A stretch of 64,000 nucleotides of DNA from Hermatobates lingyangjiaoensis. Taxonomy: Eukaryota > Arthropoda > Insecta > Hemiptera > Hermatobatidae. Positions 12,081-23,192 of the stretch are shown piece after piece. The stretch spans positions 12,189,001-12,253,000 of the forward strand of contig JAPFBL010000068.1 of assembly GCA_026182355.1 (NCBI GenBank), read 5' to 3'. Position 1 is the first letter of the stretch; each line of letters begins with the position of its first letter. The position numbers and the translations under genes were made by a program. The notes below the pieces were generated by a model. The model worked only from the letters and a program-made list of their open reading frames with translations, searched no databases and was not told the origin of the DNA.

Positions 12081-12321
12081 GAGTGTATTTCGGCAGCAAG
12101 TCCTCTTTCAAGCATGTATTATTGAATTTGATAGCAGATTCTGCATTCACGATGCAGTGTTTATTTAGTGTTTCAGCCTTCTGAATGTCGTATGCTAGGT
12201 TGCTTTGGCAATTATCACTTGCTTAAAAGAAAATTGTAAGGAAAATAGAAGCTCTAAGTAGGAAAATCGTGAATGCAGAATCTGCTATCAAATTCAATAA
12301 TATATATATATATATATATAA
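12081..12321. repeat. second facing pair of PLE N-terminal fragments plus (TA)n
   Basis: The minus strand from about 12152 to 12081 reads NAESAIKFNNTC and then LKEDLLPKYTHI into TA. The plus strand from about 12225 to 12297 reads KKIVRKIEALSRKIV, NAESAIKFNN into TA (12297-12321). The best-matched arms are 12119-12152 and 12268-12302. This is a different PLE subfamily from the 11.7-12.05 kb palindrome (NAESAIKF against NAEAAAYF), yet it has the same paired breakpoints. Confidence 0.65.
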
Positions 12322-12384
12322 ATTAATAATCAACAATAACTCTTGATATAATATATCATGTTATAATGTATCAATTTATATATA

Positions 12385-12770
12385 TAAACAAGATTTCACA
12401 TAAACACATGAAATAACAATAAATGATCAAACCGCAATATGAAATACAAAAAAAAAAGGCTCAGATCTTTCAGCAGTAACAAGTGGTCTTCGTCAGAGTC
12501 AAAAACCCAACTGAAACACTAGATGTAGAAACATATTGTTGACACGTTGAGAGGAGTGAGAAGTAAGATTGATATTCTCAAAGGGTATAAAGTGCAGGAA
12601 AGGTTAAATGTCCAGAGAAGGATTTTTGGTGAAACAAAGGAGTACAGTAAGAAAAAAAAAAAAACAACTCTCCACTAGCTGTCAACCCTCTTAGAAGAGG
12701 CTACTGCCCTCAAGAAAGTATCAAACTGGAAGAGCCCATTGCTAATGTTTATAATATATCATCTTTTAAA
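12385..12770 (-). mobile_element. PLE tail family B with hammerhead-like core
   Basis: The minus strand carries CTGACGA, then ag, the stem region ACC...(mutated) and GAAAG at 12468-12495. It is flanked by ggtttgatcat and the terminal tttcatgtgtttatgtgaaatc. It matches copies at 37.0 and 62.6 kb. The plus-strand text to about 12770 (gtcaaccctctt, gaagaggc, atgtttataat) matches 62.86-62.95 kb. Stem II is damaged here: CGG has become CTG on one side. Confidence 0.65.
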
Positions 12771-12804
12771 TTTATTTAAATTTATCATCTATTTAAATTT
12801 AACA

Positions 12805-12836
12805 TGTTTCTACTGTTTTTCAGTCATCTTCAGGGT
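12805..12836 (-). ncRNA. hammerhead-like core, separate family
   Basis: Minus strand: CTGAAGA, t g, stem ACTG/CAGT with loop aaaaa, a, then GAAACATG. The first box matches CTGANGA exactly. One unpaired base sits between the stem and GAAA. Confidence 0.55.
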
Positions 12837-14200
12837 AATTATATAAACATATAATGTGTTTAACGATGGTATTAAAACACTGTTTAGAGTAAGCCTTCTA
12901 ACGCGGCTACTAGTTTCGTTACTGGCTAGAAAAGGAAGTAGGTAATTAATCAGTACAACATCTAATCAAAAGGAAAAACCTGGACTCAAAAGAAAACTCT
13001 TCTACACTGGAAAAAAATGACATTTGAAGACTGAAGTAGCATCGATTAAGTGAAACTGGATCAAAGATAGGAAGCACTAACAGAACAATAGATCAACTAC
13101 ATAACCCAGTAAGACGTCAGGTGTATTAGACCAAAGCCACCCTACCAGAACTCACTATTTGAGATAGGCACATTAAATGCAAGGATCCTAAGGATTGAAG
13201 AGTGAAAACCGAAATGGAATACGCATTCTGAAAATCAAACTTAGGCATTATTATTAAACTTTATGTCTTCACATTTCAAGAGTTTAATAACCTGTCTCTT
13301 TTGATCATTTTCCAGAGTCGTTGAGTCTATGAACATTTAAAATTGTAGAATTCTTTCTGGAATTATAAATAGTAGCCACTAGGAATTTTATATAATGACT
13401 AACTAATTTGTATAGTTCGGTTTTTAAGTACTTTGAGTTTGTAAGAAAAGATATTTGATAAAACGTGGTAATTTGAGCAACTTTGAGTTTCGGAACACAT
13501 TATAAAAGAGTTAAAAAGAAAGTGACATCTTAATGCTAAAAATTAGAATTTCAATAAATCAAACTTAAATTCATTTAATTAAAATTTAAAAAGTCAGTTT
13601 GCCAATTTAAAGCTAAAAAATGTGTATATTTTTCAACTCTGGATTTATTTCCAGAAGGAGAGATGCAGGATTCCAGTCTTTGGTGATATTAATCGCTGAG
13701 AAGTATATTTCTTGTCAGATCATTAAGAAAATTATGAAGATAGATGTGTGTCTGTTCTAACTACTGAAAGCCTATTATGCTGCTTCATTGGGAAGTTGTT
13801 GAAAGGGACTTAAAGCTCGAGATCAAGACTCATTTCAATCCGTCACTGCCACATTCAAAGCAATCAATCTGGTATTGTCTTAGAGTCGGTAACCGAGGCA
13901 AATCTTTGCAAAGGAGTCCTTTGGATTAAACGAGTTATTATTCCCAAGTCCAATTAACATTTTGTCTTAAAAGATCCAATATATCAGTGCTAATTCAAAT
14001 TCATACAAATTGACAAAATCTTTTTGAAAATTAGAAAATATAAGTTTTATTGATATTCAATTTAAGACGTAATAGCTTTTTAAAAATGTGTTCTTATATG
14101 TTAAAAATACATGGAAATAGGTTTTTCAAACATATATATGACTGTATACATAGGAATAATAAACTTCTAATTTATTACCTTCTTAAACGTACTGTATTTT
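12837..14200. other. no recognisable feature
   Basis: AT-rich sequence. No gene or clear repeat boundary seen. Confidence 0.45.
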
Positions 14201-14204
14201 GTTA

Positions 14205-14345
14205 TATATACATATTTAAGAATCGCCCCTCTACCTTCTGCGATACCCTTCACCTCCTGATGACGGTGATGGTCGAAAAATAGAAGCGAGTTTTTCATTT
14301 GTCTATTTGTGTTCTACCTTCTTTTTAATTGTTTTTTTTTTGTAC
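14205..14345 (+). mobile_element. PLE tail with CTGATGA core
   Basis: The core at 14257-14278 is CTGATGA, a GAC/GTC stem, then GAAA. The upstream ctaccttctgcgataccc and downstream gaagcgagtttttcatttg resemble the 11.5-kb tail. CTGATGA and GAAA are both intact, but stem II is only about three pairs. It ends at a short TA run that borders a family A tail. Confidence 0.6.
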
Positions 14346-14352
14346 ATATATA

Positions 14353-14460
14353 TACAAAACTAAAGTTTATCGGGACTCGGTCAGTTCTTCAGGTTCAAAT
14401 TAAACTTTCATTGCCAACGTTTCAGTCTTTATTTAAAACCTTTTTCGTAGGCCTACCAAA
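14353..14460 (-). mobile_element. PLE tail family A
   Basis: On the plus strand: aaaactaaagtttatcggga, ctcggtcagttcttcagg, attgccaacgtttcag, aaaacctttttcgtagg. On the minus strand this gives ATGAAAA-like, stem GGTTTT/AAAAC, GAAACGTTGG. The same family is at 35.7, 37.3 and 63.2 kb. Confidence 0.65.
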
Positions 14461-15485
14461 ACAGAGGAAATATAAGAAATAATACAATCATTCAAAAATC
14501 AAACATACATAAAAGTAGAATTAGTTACAATTAAGAACTTAAAATGAAAATTTTGACTATAGGTTAGTAAGAAAACTTACAGAAGTATATATTGTGAAAC
14601 AGAAAAACTTAATATTACTTTACAAATTATGTTACAAAGAAAAATAGTATGTGGATTTTAACAACTGTAGTCTGAATGAACACGTAACACTGAACTGAAA
14701 TAACCAAGCAAGGTAACCAAAATCAGTTGACTCTCATGTGGTAGCTGGAAAGGAGGAAATACAGAGGAATTAGGCTGTCAACGGTTGGTAAATATTAGAA
14801 CCATAAAACGTCCAGCAATACAGAACCTTTTTGCACAACACGCTGATGAATTCTCAGAGGAGCCGTTAATGATTGGGCGAAGAGAAAAGTCGACAAATGG
14901 TTAGAACCATCGTGGCTAGTTTATTTTCATTCCTGTACATTTGAAAGAAACTGCTATAAATTTAAAGAAAAGTTTTAAAATTATATGTAGAATATCTAAA
15001 ATAATATGAAATTTGTTTTCATAACTACTGCTATGCAAGCTGTAATTAACATCATACGAATAATGTAGACTATTGGCTGGTAGATGAAGAATCTTTTGAC
15101 CGTATACTTTCTGAAACCAATTGAAAAAAAGATACTTCTCTAGGGACAGTTACGAAGTCCATTAAAGAACATAAAATTATATGTTGAATATAGAAACGAC
15201 AAGAGAAGAAATAAGTAACTGTGGTATTTCTTGACCATGGTATACAAGTCTAATGAGATTCAGACCTCAGTTTAATAACAATTTCAACATATCATATTAA
15301 TATAAGATTTAAAATTGAAAGTTTCTATGAACTGATAGAATAATCATATGAAACTATTTTTGATCAAACGATATCATTATTGGTTAAGTTTGACTATTAC
15401 ATTACGAAAATAATATTCAGTAACACATGAAAATAAAAATAATTATCAATTACTTGCCAATGAGTGGAGGAATTATTTTAAACTA
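14461..15485. other. no recognisable feature
   Basis: AT-rich, no gene seen. Confidence 0.45.
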
Positions 15486-16670
15486 GCAAACGTACCCGTC
15501 TTTGACGGAATCAAAAATTCTATTATACTCGGTATTCCAAAATATCAATTATAGTATTATACTAATACTACAATTAAGAGTTATAGAATAGTAGAAAATA
15601 CCATTATTAGTACAGTGCCAAACAAATGCCTCTGTATACACCACATTAGCTGTCTGTCCTTCAGGTTCACGGAAGAACAAACAGTTGGAACCTCTGACTC
15701 TTGACCAAGTAAACTATAGTTGACCATGTGAGAAAAACTTGGTCTCGCTAACTTTAATTCCTGCGTTAGTTAAAGTCTCCCTTTGCGACTTGGTTAATGT
15801 CATTGCGAAATAGACTCTGACAGGACTTTGCAATCATTTCAACGGAAACAGACAGTGGCTCGGAATCAATGGTATGGGTGGTATACACACAGACTCCACA
15901 TTCCACACCCAGTCATGATGGCCGCCTCTACGGCACATCTGTACAGAGCACAAACTCCGAGTTGCACATTTCCCGGAGAACTCAAGTTGCGTAACATGAA
16001 ATTTGTTACTGATACTAAGTCACAGCATGATGATGCTCCTACTTGAAGTTTTTACTGATGAACAGGCAGTCCAAGAGCAGTCACGGAGTCAAGAAATTCA
16101 GTTAGATAATAAACTACTTCCTCATTACTAATCACTCTCTTTACTGACTTATAAGTTCTATCTTCGGGTTGCTATAGCGTAAGAACATGTTTGCTGATTT
16201 TTCCTTCATGTTCATTAGTAAGGCTTGAGCATTGCTCGTTCAGAAAGCCTTTTATTCTGAATAGATAGTACATCTCTGGGAAACACCTTGTCAATAAGCT
16301 CAAATAAGCGTAATATTCATAAATTAACATATTTGCTATAAGCAAATATTCATGTACGCAAATAAAATTAAAGTCAACTAACCATAACTAATTGCTACAC
16401 CTGTATATTATCAAAATAAACATGTGTGTGTAGTCAGCCAAACACGACTTAAAAGTTCATAACTTCGCTTCATCATTGAATATTTCATCCATCCAAAGAT
16501 TAGATTTTAAGTTAGACATACACAAATCTACAATCAATGTTTCAGTTTTATATGTCTTATTGTAGCAATATTTTGTGGACAAACCGACGGACAGAAATTA
16601 TTCTAAGGATACATGTGGTTACTCTAAAGTATGAAACCTAAAGAAAACTTGAAATGAGTTAGTTCTAATT
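15486..16670 (+). repeat. dispersed repeat, copy 1 (RTE- or SINE-like 3' region?)
   Basis: Starts tagcaaacgtacccgtcttt, gacggaatca and aligns by eye over about 1.2 kb with copy 2 at 17053-18420. Shared landmarks are gtctccctttgcgactt, gacagtggctcggaatcaat and gtttgctgatttttcc. The opening (AGCAAA..ACCCGTC) and the end rich in gacaaaccgac units resemble 3' regions of RTE-clade non-LTR elements, but no RT is present. This copy lacks the terminal tatatagat. Confidence 0.6.
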
Positions 16671-16684
16671 AACGTGCTCCCAGT

Positions 16685-17040
16685 CAAAAGCCTACTCTGG
16701 TTCCATACCTTACTTTATTACCAGTGTTTATATTACGCAAATATTAAAATAAAAAAAATATTTTTGTTGTATTTATTTATAATACATTTGCACTACTGTC
16801 ATCGGCGAGCAAGCAAGCTACTGGCTACCCTGGCTAGATCTCTTTACTTTATTACCATTTTTTATATTATCCACATTTTAAATTCAAAAAAATATTTGTT
16901 TGTTACATTTATTTATAATACATTTGCACTACTATCATCGGCGATCACGCAAGCCACTGGGCTACTCTGGTCCCATACCTTACATTATTACCAGTGTATT
17001 TATTAAGCAAATATTAAATTAAAAAAAAGTTTACAGTTAT
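16685..17040 (+). repeat. about 137-bp tandem repeat, 2.6 units
   Basis: Units start near 16689, 16826 and 16964 with ctactctggttccatacctt-like text. Each runs through ttattaccagtgtttatatt, aaattaaaaaa, tttataatacatttgcacta and tcatcggcga. The last unit is cut by the start of the next dispersed repeat at 17053. Confidence 0.8.
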
Positions 17041-17052
17041 ATATAATACATA

Positions 17053-18420
17053 GCAAACGTACCCGTCTTTGACGGAATCAGAAGTTCCGGCATTTTTGGT
17101 ATTTCAAAATGTCATTAGAAATTATAGAACAGTAGAAATTACCATTATTACTACAGTGTTAAACAAATGCCTCTAAATACACTACATTAGCTGTCTGTCC
17201 TTCAGATTCATGGTAGAAGAAAGAGTTGAAATCTCTGACCCTTGAGCAAGTAAACTACATTTGACCATGTGAGAAAAACTTGGTTTCGCTACCTTGTATT
17301 CCTGCGTTCGATGAAGTCTCCCTTTGCGACTTAGTTAACGTCTTTGCGAAATAGACTGACCGGACTTTGCAATCATTTCAACGTAAACAGACAGTGGCTC
17401 GGAATCAATGGTATGTGTGGTATACACACAGGCTCCCCAATACATGATCCAGTCATTATGTCCGCCTCTATGGCATATATGTGTAGAGCACGAACTCAGA
17501 GTCGTGTCCCGTTGCACAGTTTTGGGGCACTCATGTTTCGAAACATGAAATTTGTTACTGTTACTAAATTGCAGCATGATTGGTTCTCCTACTTTAAGTT
17601 CTTACTCATGAGCAGGCAGTCCAGGAGAAATAAATTCAGAGTCAAGAAATTCAATTAGATAATGAACTGCTTCTTCATCACTAATCCAATCTCTTTACTG
17701 ACTTGTAAGTTCCTTCCTCGGTAAGATATAGCGTAAGAACTTGTTTGTTGATTTTTCCCGCCTGTTCGTATTAAGAGTTGAGAATTGCTCGTTTCAAAAC
17801 TATTTATTTGCAATAGATAGTACATCCTCAACTCTGGGATACACCTTTTAAAACATGTCGAATACGCAATATATTCATATGCTCCAATGAAATTAAAATC
17901 AACTAACAATACCTACTTGCTTCACCTGTGTATTTTCAAAACAAACATGTCTGTGAAGTTAGGAAAATACACTTAAAGCCCTATAACTTCGTTTCTGTAC
18001 TTAATTATGAATCTATTTAGAGCCCATATTTTAAGTTAGGCATACACAAATCCAGTGTCAAAGTTTCAGTTCGCCATGTCTTATGGTGGCTGAGTTTACT
18101 TGTGACAAACGTTTTTGCTTTAAACGTCCATAACTTCACTTCTACGTTGAATTTCCAAATAATTTAGAGCCTATATTTTAAGTTAGACCTACCCAAATCT
18201 ACTGTAAAAGTTTCAGCTTTATATATCTTATGGTAGCTGAGTTTACCTGTGACAAAGTTTTGCGGACAAACAGACAAACCGACAACCCGACAAACCGACA
18301 AACCGACAGAAATTTTTCTAAGGGTGGATTCGGTTTCTTCAATGTATGAAACGTAAAGAAAACTTGAATTGAGTCAGTTCTAAGCAATGTACAGACAAAA
18401 TCATTATTTTATTTATATAG
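17053..18420 (+). repeat. dispersed repeat, copy 2
   Basis: Same family as 15486-16670 and more complete at its 3' end. It holds an internal duplication of period 147 (about 17981 and 18128, each with ataacttc, tattttaagttag, tttcag, ttatggtagctgag). An 8-bp gacaaacc/cgacaaac microrepeat lies near 18270-18310, and the end is atttatatagata. Open frames on both strands of 60-104 codons encode nothing I recognise. Confidence 0.6.
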
Positions 18421-20461
18421 ATAAAGTATTTCATCTGAATGATTTTTTTTTTGGTGCATTTGCATTTCTAATAATTTTTGTTCAAAAGCTGTATCTTGAA
18501 GATCTTCTGATATACTTGCTGTAGAATACCGTTATTAAATATATTCCACAGTCTAATAACTAATACTTCTGCTAAAATGCTTTATTGTTTCATGTAAATG
18601 TACAAATACAAAATTAATTTCTGTGATTACTTTTTGCATGTGACACATTTTACATAGTTTAACGATCGTTTGTTGTCCTTTTATTACCTCATTTAAATGA
18701 CAGTAGTTTTGGTGTTCTGGATTCAGTGAGAACTCTTTTGAACATTACTATTGTTGTGAAATTCTTTTGGCAAAACTTATATAAATACTGCTTTTACCAC
18801 ATTTGACATTTAATAAAACATTTATTAAAAAGCAGCTTAATAAAACTTTTTTCGCTTACGTTTCCTTGACACTCAACACTTATATTTATATCACCTCACC
18901 CTTATCGTCTTCTTTTTGGAGACAGCAGTATAGTTGAAATGGTCATTGTAACAGTTCCCTTTCTAAATAATAAATATGATTTTATTTCTTCTTTTGTGGA
19001 ATTAACTTGATTAGTGAGTGGGTAAGATGAAAAGACGGAGTCTTTTTTTTAAAGTGACCAATTTGTTTTGTTAAAGTAGTGTTATAATTGGTAAGAATTT
19101 CAGTTCTGATGTAATAAATCTCTAGTAATTTTATTTTAACTACCAAGAGCAATTCAATTTCCACCTCAAACTAAAATACTATTAAATTTACAACAGGTGT
19201 TTAATCAATATATCATTCAATATTATTTCTATTTTAAAACTGAGTTAACTGCATTATTACGATGACTATTTTTTAAGATTGAGTTCTTTTTTAACTCATT
19301 CATTCTCACATAAGTATGAGTTTTTATGTATAAAAGTGCATTAAAGTTGGAAACAAAACAGTTGAAGTTGACTTCAATCATGGTATCCTTTTTTGTTGCC
19401 TGCAGATTTTTGCAATTTGTGTTGTTAAAAAAAAGAAAAAATGAAAGTATTTTTCTTTTTTATTTCATAGAATATGAAATCATTTGTTTAACAGCATAAC
19501 TATTGATGTATTTCAATCATTAGCAACTATGCCTTCAATTGTCTGCTCTGAACGTATTAAGTCAATTATGCTCTCTTGTATAATTGCATCATGTATAGGA
19601 ACATGTATGACAAAAAAATGTACACTTTCTTCGTAATAAGAAATGAAGTTGTAATAAGTTAGTAGTATTTCTTTTGGAATAGCAGAGCACATATTTTGTC
19701 CTATACAATTCATTTGTGAAATTGTATTTTTTATGGGGATTCGTCCTCTTGAAAATTATTATTGACTAACTCAATAGGAAGCCGTAGGGTTATCTTGTCT
19801 TTTCATAACAGCTCTTTCCATTTGATTCACTGAGAACGGTCATTCAATACAGAGATAGATATCAAATTTAGTGCGGGGTCATCAGCACAGGAAGAAAGTA
19901 TAACTCTTCCCTACTTTTCTTTTCATCGTGTGTCTGTTCATACTCATATAATAAATTGTTATAATATTGACATACAATTTGAAATCTAATTTCCTTATAT
20001 TTGCTTTTTGTAGAACCCACAGTTTTTGCTTTATTACAGCTTTGAAAAGTGGTCCAAAAAAAAATCAATTTTTACTTATTGAAAATTTATAGGTATTTTT
20101 CAGATCTCCTGATAATATTTTTGGTTTATTTTTTTCTTTTATCTGAAAGATGCAGATGTGAAATTGTGTGTCCAAAACTTTTAAAGCTCTAGTTATTGCA
20201 TAATTTAATTTAGTGAAAAAGAAGGGATATATAAATCATAATGTGAAAAAACCTATTGTACATTGATAGTATTGAAAAGTAAAAGATAACAAGTTGAAAT
20301 TTATAATATATAAGATAATGGAAGTCGAATTATTTTGTAGAAACTAGAAATGTTGTAATAATAGACTTAAGTTGTGTCAGGAAATCACAACATATGTCAA
20401 TAAAAAGTTATTTTTTATGCTAGAACTTTCCCATTACTATCACTATTACAAAAGAAAGTAG
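18421..20461. other. no firm feature; one possible decayed PLE tail
   Basis: The segment at 18890-18960 (cacctcacccttatcgtctt, gacagcagtatagttgaaat) may be a worn PLE tail. The rest is AT-rich without signal. Confidence 0.35.
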
Positions 20462-21478
20462 AGTGGCCTACACTCAACTTTACTATAAGTGAACTAAATA
20501 TCAAACTTCTTGGAGATATAATATATAATATCCAATTTAGCATAATATAAATGTCTAAATGGGGGAGGTTTGTTGGTCTTGCATTTCTAGAAATAGTACA
20601 GATTGTGTTTGGTCCAATGATTAATATATATGCTTAGTTTTTTATATCACACCACTGATACATACAATACCATTAGTATAAATACAGCAGTAAAAATATT
20701 TTTGGAAATAGCGAAAGTGTAAATTTCGTGTTACGAAATAATCTCTTACAGGAGAAAGTAGTTTTTGTTCCAATTACCACAAGTTTCTCATTTAAAACTT
20801 AAAAACATTCCTATTTTGTTTGAAAAATATCAAAAACATTTAAGAAAAAATGTCGTTTTAAAATAATTTTTAATTTAAAACGTAGCATTTTTTTATTTAA
20901 TATTTTCTAAAGAATATTTTCAATTTTGAATTAGGTTTTATATTTTTGGTCCGTTATAAAATGATTATACTGAGAATTTTATGGTATGCTAGTGTTTTTT
21001 AAGGAATTGATTTTCTTTCCCTTTGTGAAAAATGTAATTTATTCCGAGCAAGTGTTATCTTTTTTTTTGCTTGTTGTACTCTGTTATAAGATTGCTGTAA
21101 ATGTATATTGCGAAAGGTTTATTAGTAATTGGCCTGTTTTGCATACTCACATCAAATTCAAAGCCGGTTTTCCAGTATAGTTTAAAACTTTTATAACTGA
21201 AAGCATGAATTTTTTGTAAATAATAAATATGTACTCTTGGAGTAGAATAGTGAAAAAAACTGGAAATTCGTCAACAACTTAATAAGAAAGAGTCCATTCT
21301 TCACACTTCAATATTATCCAAACTTAATAAGATTATTCAAGAGTGCAGCATATAGATTGATTAGAGCATTTTGTGAGACAAATCCATCATATCATGGAAT
21401 GCAGCAGAAATCATATTATTGATTAGCGTTGATTTTTTATATGTAAGAATTTTATTCTTTTACAACTCATATTAAGTT

Positions 21479-22321
21479 GTAGGGTAAAAAGTTAATGAAA
21501 TAGTCTCCACATATAAAAATTGAATGGTATAAACAACGCGTTTCGAACACGTAGTGTTCTTCCTCAGGCATTAACTAAAAAATGCAATGACACCAGAGGG
21601 TTATGTATAGTATACAGTAAATATAGTGCAAAATAAAAGTAAAATAAAATAAGGAAGAGAATACGAACCTAAGGGTGAGTGTGGGTGGTACAACTGACTG
21701 TGAATAGGATGGACGTAGGTAGGGTACGGGGTACATCTGTTTCATATTAGAAGGTACATTCTTGTTATTTTTTTTTTATCTATAGGTTAGGCTTAGCCTT
21801 TGCATTTGCTCTGGGACCAAGTGTAGGAAACGTATTGAAAATATAACATAGAGAACTATAACGAAATAATATAAACAAATATAGGAATACGGAGAAAATA
21901 AAACTTTTTTTTTTAATAAATAAATTAAGAAAAGTTGTAATTGAGTTGTAATTTGTTCATTGAGGCAAATAGAAGAATTATTGCTCACTAATTTGTTAAT
22001 TTCATACCCTTCTAAAATAGTTATTTCACGGAATTTATTGTTTCTATGTAATATTTGCATATTTTGGTCTGGGAAAAATTGGTGGTTATTTGTGACTTAA
22101 TATTTAGCAAAATGCGACATGAATTGATTATTGTTGGGGGATTTGGTTTTCTGTTTAACTTCTTGTACATGCTCTTTGATTCTTTTGTCAAACGATCTTA
22201 GAGTCATGCCTATATAATGAGAAAATTTATATTATAGATTTTTATATATGGGGACCATTTCATTAACTTTTTACCCTACAATGAGTGATACCACATAATA
22301 AGTGATTTCACTACGTTAGAA
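21479..22321 (-). mobile_element. truncated PLE inserted with 12-bp target duplication
   Basis: tcatattaagtt occurs at 21467-21478 and again at 22322-22333, flanking the insert exactly. The uninterrupted relative at 53.2 kb supports the empty site. The minus strand carries the GIY-YIG fragment, a linker, and a core at 21540-21567: CTGAGGA, a, stem GAACAC/GTGTTC (6 bp, loop TAC), GAAAC. The ends carry the inverted sequence gtagggtaaaaagttaatga. The second arm sits about 45 bp inside the right boundary, so these are not simple terminal repeats. Confidence 0.75.
21930..22261 (-). pseudogene. PLE GIY-YIG endonuclease fragment
   Basis: Minus strand reads HYIGMTLRSFDKRIKEH, VQEVKQKTKSPNNNQF, MSHFAKY, stop, VTNNHQFFPDQNMQIL, NNKFREITILEGYEINKLV. 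YIG with the following R and the E of ILEGYEINKL fit the GIY-YIG fold, with E the metal-binding glutamate of the family. One in-frame stop follows FAKY. The CxxC knuckle and RT are missing (5' truncated). Confidence 0.75.
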
Positions 22322-23192
22322 TCATATTAAGTTATTAAATTATTTACAAATTTTTCAGCAATCTAATTTCAGTGGACTCACTGAAAAAATTTCTTAGTCA
22401 ATGTGAAGAATGTAAATAAATGTAAATGCTATATAAAAATGGCAGGTATAGCAAGTAAATCATTAGTCCAGGATCAGTATTCAGTTTTTGTAGCTTTATT
22501 GCTGTTTGCAGTGATGGAAATGTCATGAATTTTTTTTAATAAGTTGTCAATTTTCTTTACATTTTTTTGGCAAAATTTCTTGGTTTTATAATGAACGGTT
22601 TAGCGTCATAAAATATTTATGGAAAACAGAAAATGAACCCCGTCACTTTGGTTAAAGTAATTTTGAAAAAAAATCATCTCCATTCTCCTTATAAAGTTCT
22701 ATTTCTCAGTATATTTTCATTTTGATCCGTTAAACAGTATGGCTTGTATTGGTCAAAGTTTTTACATTTTATTGAAAAAAAATTCTTGTTGTTTTAAGAA
22801 TCTGAGAATATTTTTAGTTTATTACTTTTGTAACCTCAAAGGTAATGCCAAATTTCAAATATCTAGAGTTAATAGTTCAGGAAAAAAAACAATGTAGTCT
22901 AAAAACAGGTTTTTGTTAAAAAAGTGAATTTCCCATCATGCATAATTGCTCCCAAACAATAGGTTTCATCTATACTATCACACTCATATTTGTGTAAAAT
23001 ATCATCTTAATCCATCAAAGATTTGGGACCATAGCGGGGACCATGCTTTAGTTAAATACTCACTCACACGTGCACAGACATCATCGAATAAACTTCATAA
23101 AACGATTTCTGGTACCTCAAAAAAATGTAATTTCATCTATATCGAGAGATCAAATTTTTTCACAATCACTATACTTTACTTATAGTAAAGTA

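Larger units (their letters stand above)
20462..23192 (+). mobile_element. TIR-type repeat family R, copy 1, split by a PLE
   Basis: The left end is gagtggcctacactcaact, ttactataagt. The right end (about 23165-23192), read in reverse complement, gives actttactataagtaaag. These terminal inverted repeats share about 15-18 bp. Internal sequence aligns with 52.1-53.6 kb throughout. Removing the 843-bp insertion leaves about 1.9 kb with no recognisable transposase, so it is best read as a non-autonomous DNA transposon. Confidence 0.6.

Noticed and set aside
16685..17040. CRISPR-like spaced repeats
   Set aside because: Units are about 137 bp tandem copies with no unique spacers, in eukaryotic DNA.
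17335..17658. Overlapping open frames on both strands as genes
   Set aside because: They lie inside a dispersed repeat, the sister copy at 15.8 kb has stops at matching places, and no domain is recognised.
18890..18960. Hammerhead-like core
   Set aside because: Only a faint resemblance to a PLE tail; the CTGANGA box and stem are not recoverable.
21479..22321. Insert as a cut-and-paste transposon because of its inverted gtagggtaaaaagttaatga
   Set aside because: The second arm is about 45 bp inside the boundary and the insert encodes a GIY-YIG fragment, so a PLE with an inverted end explains it better.
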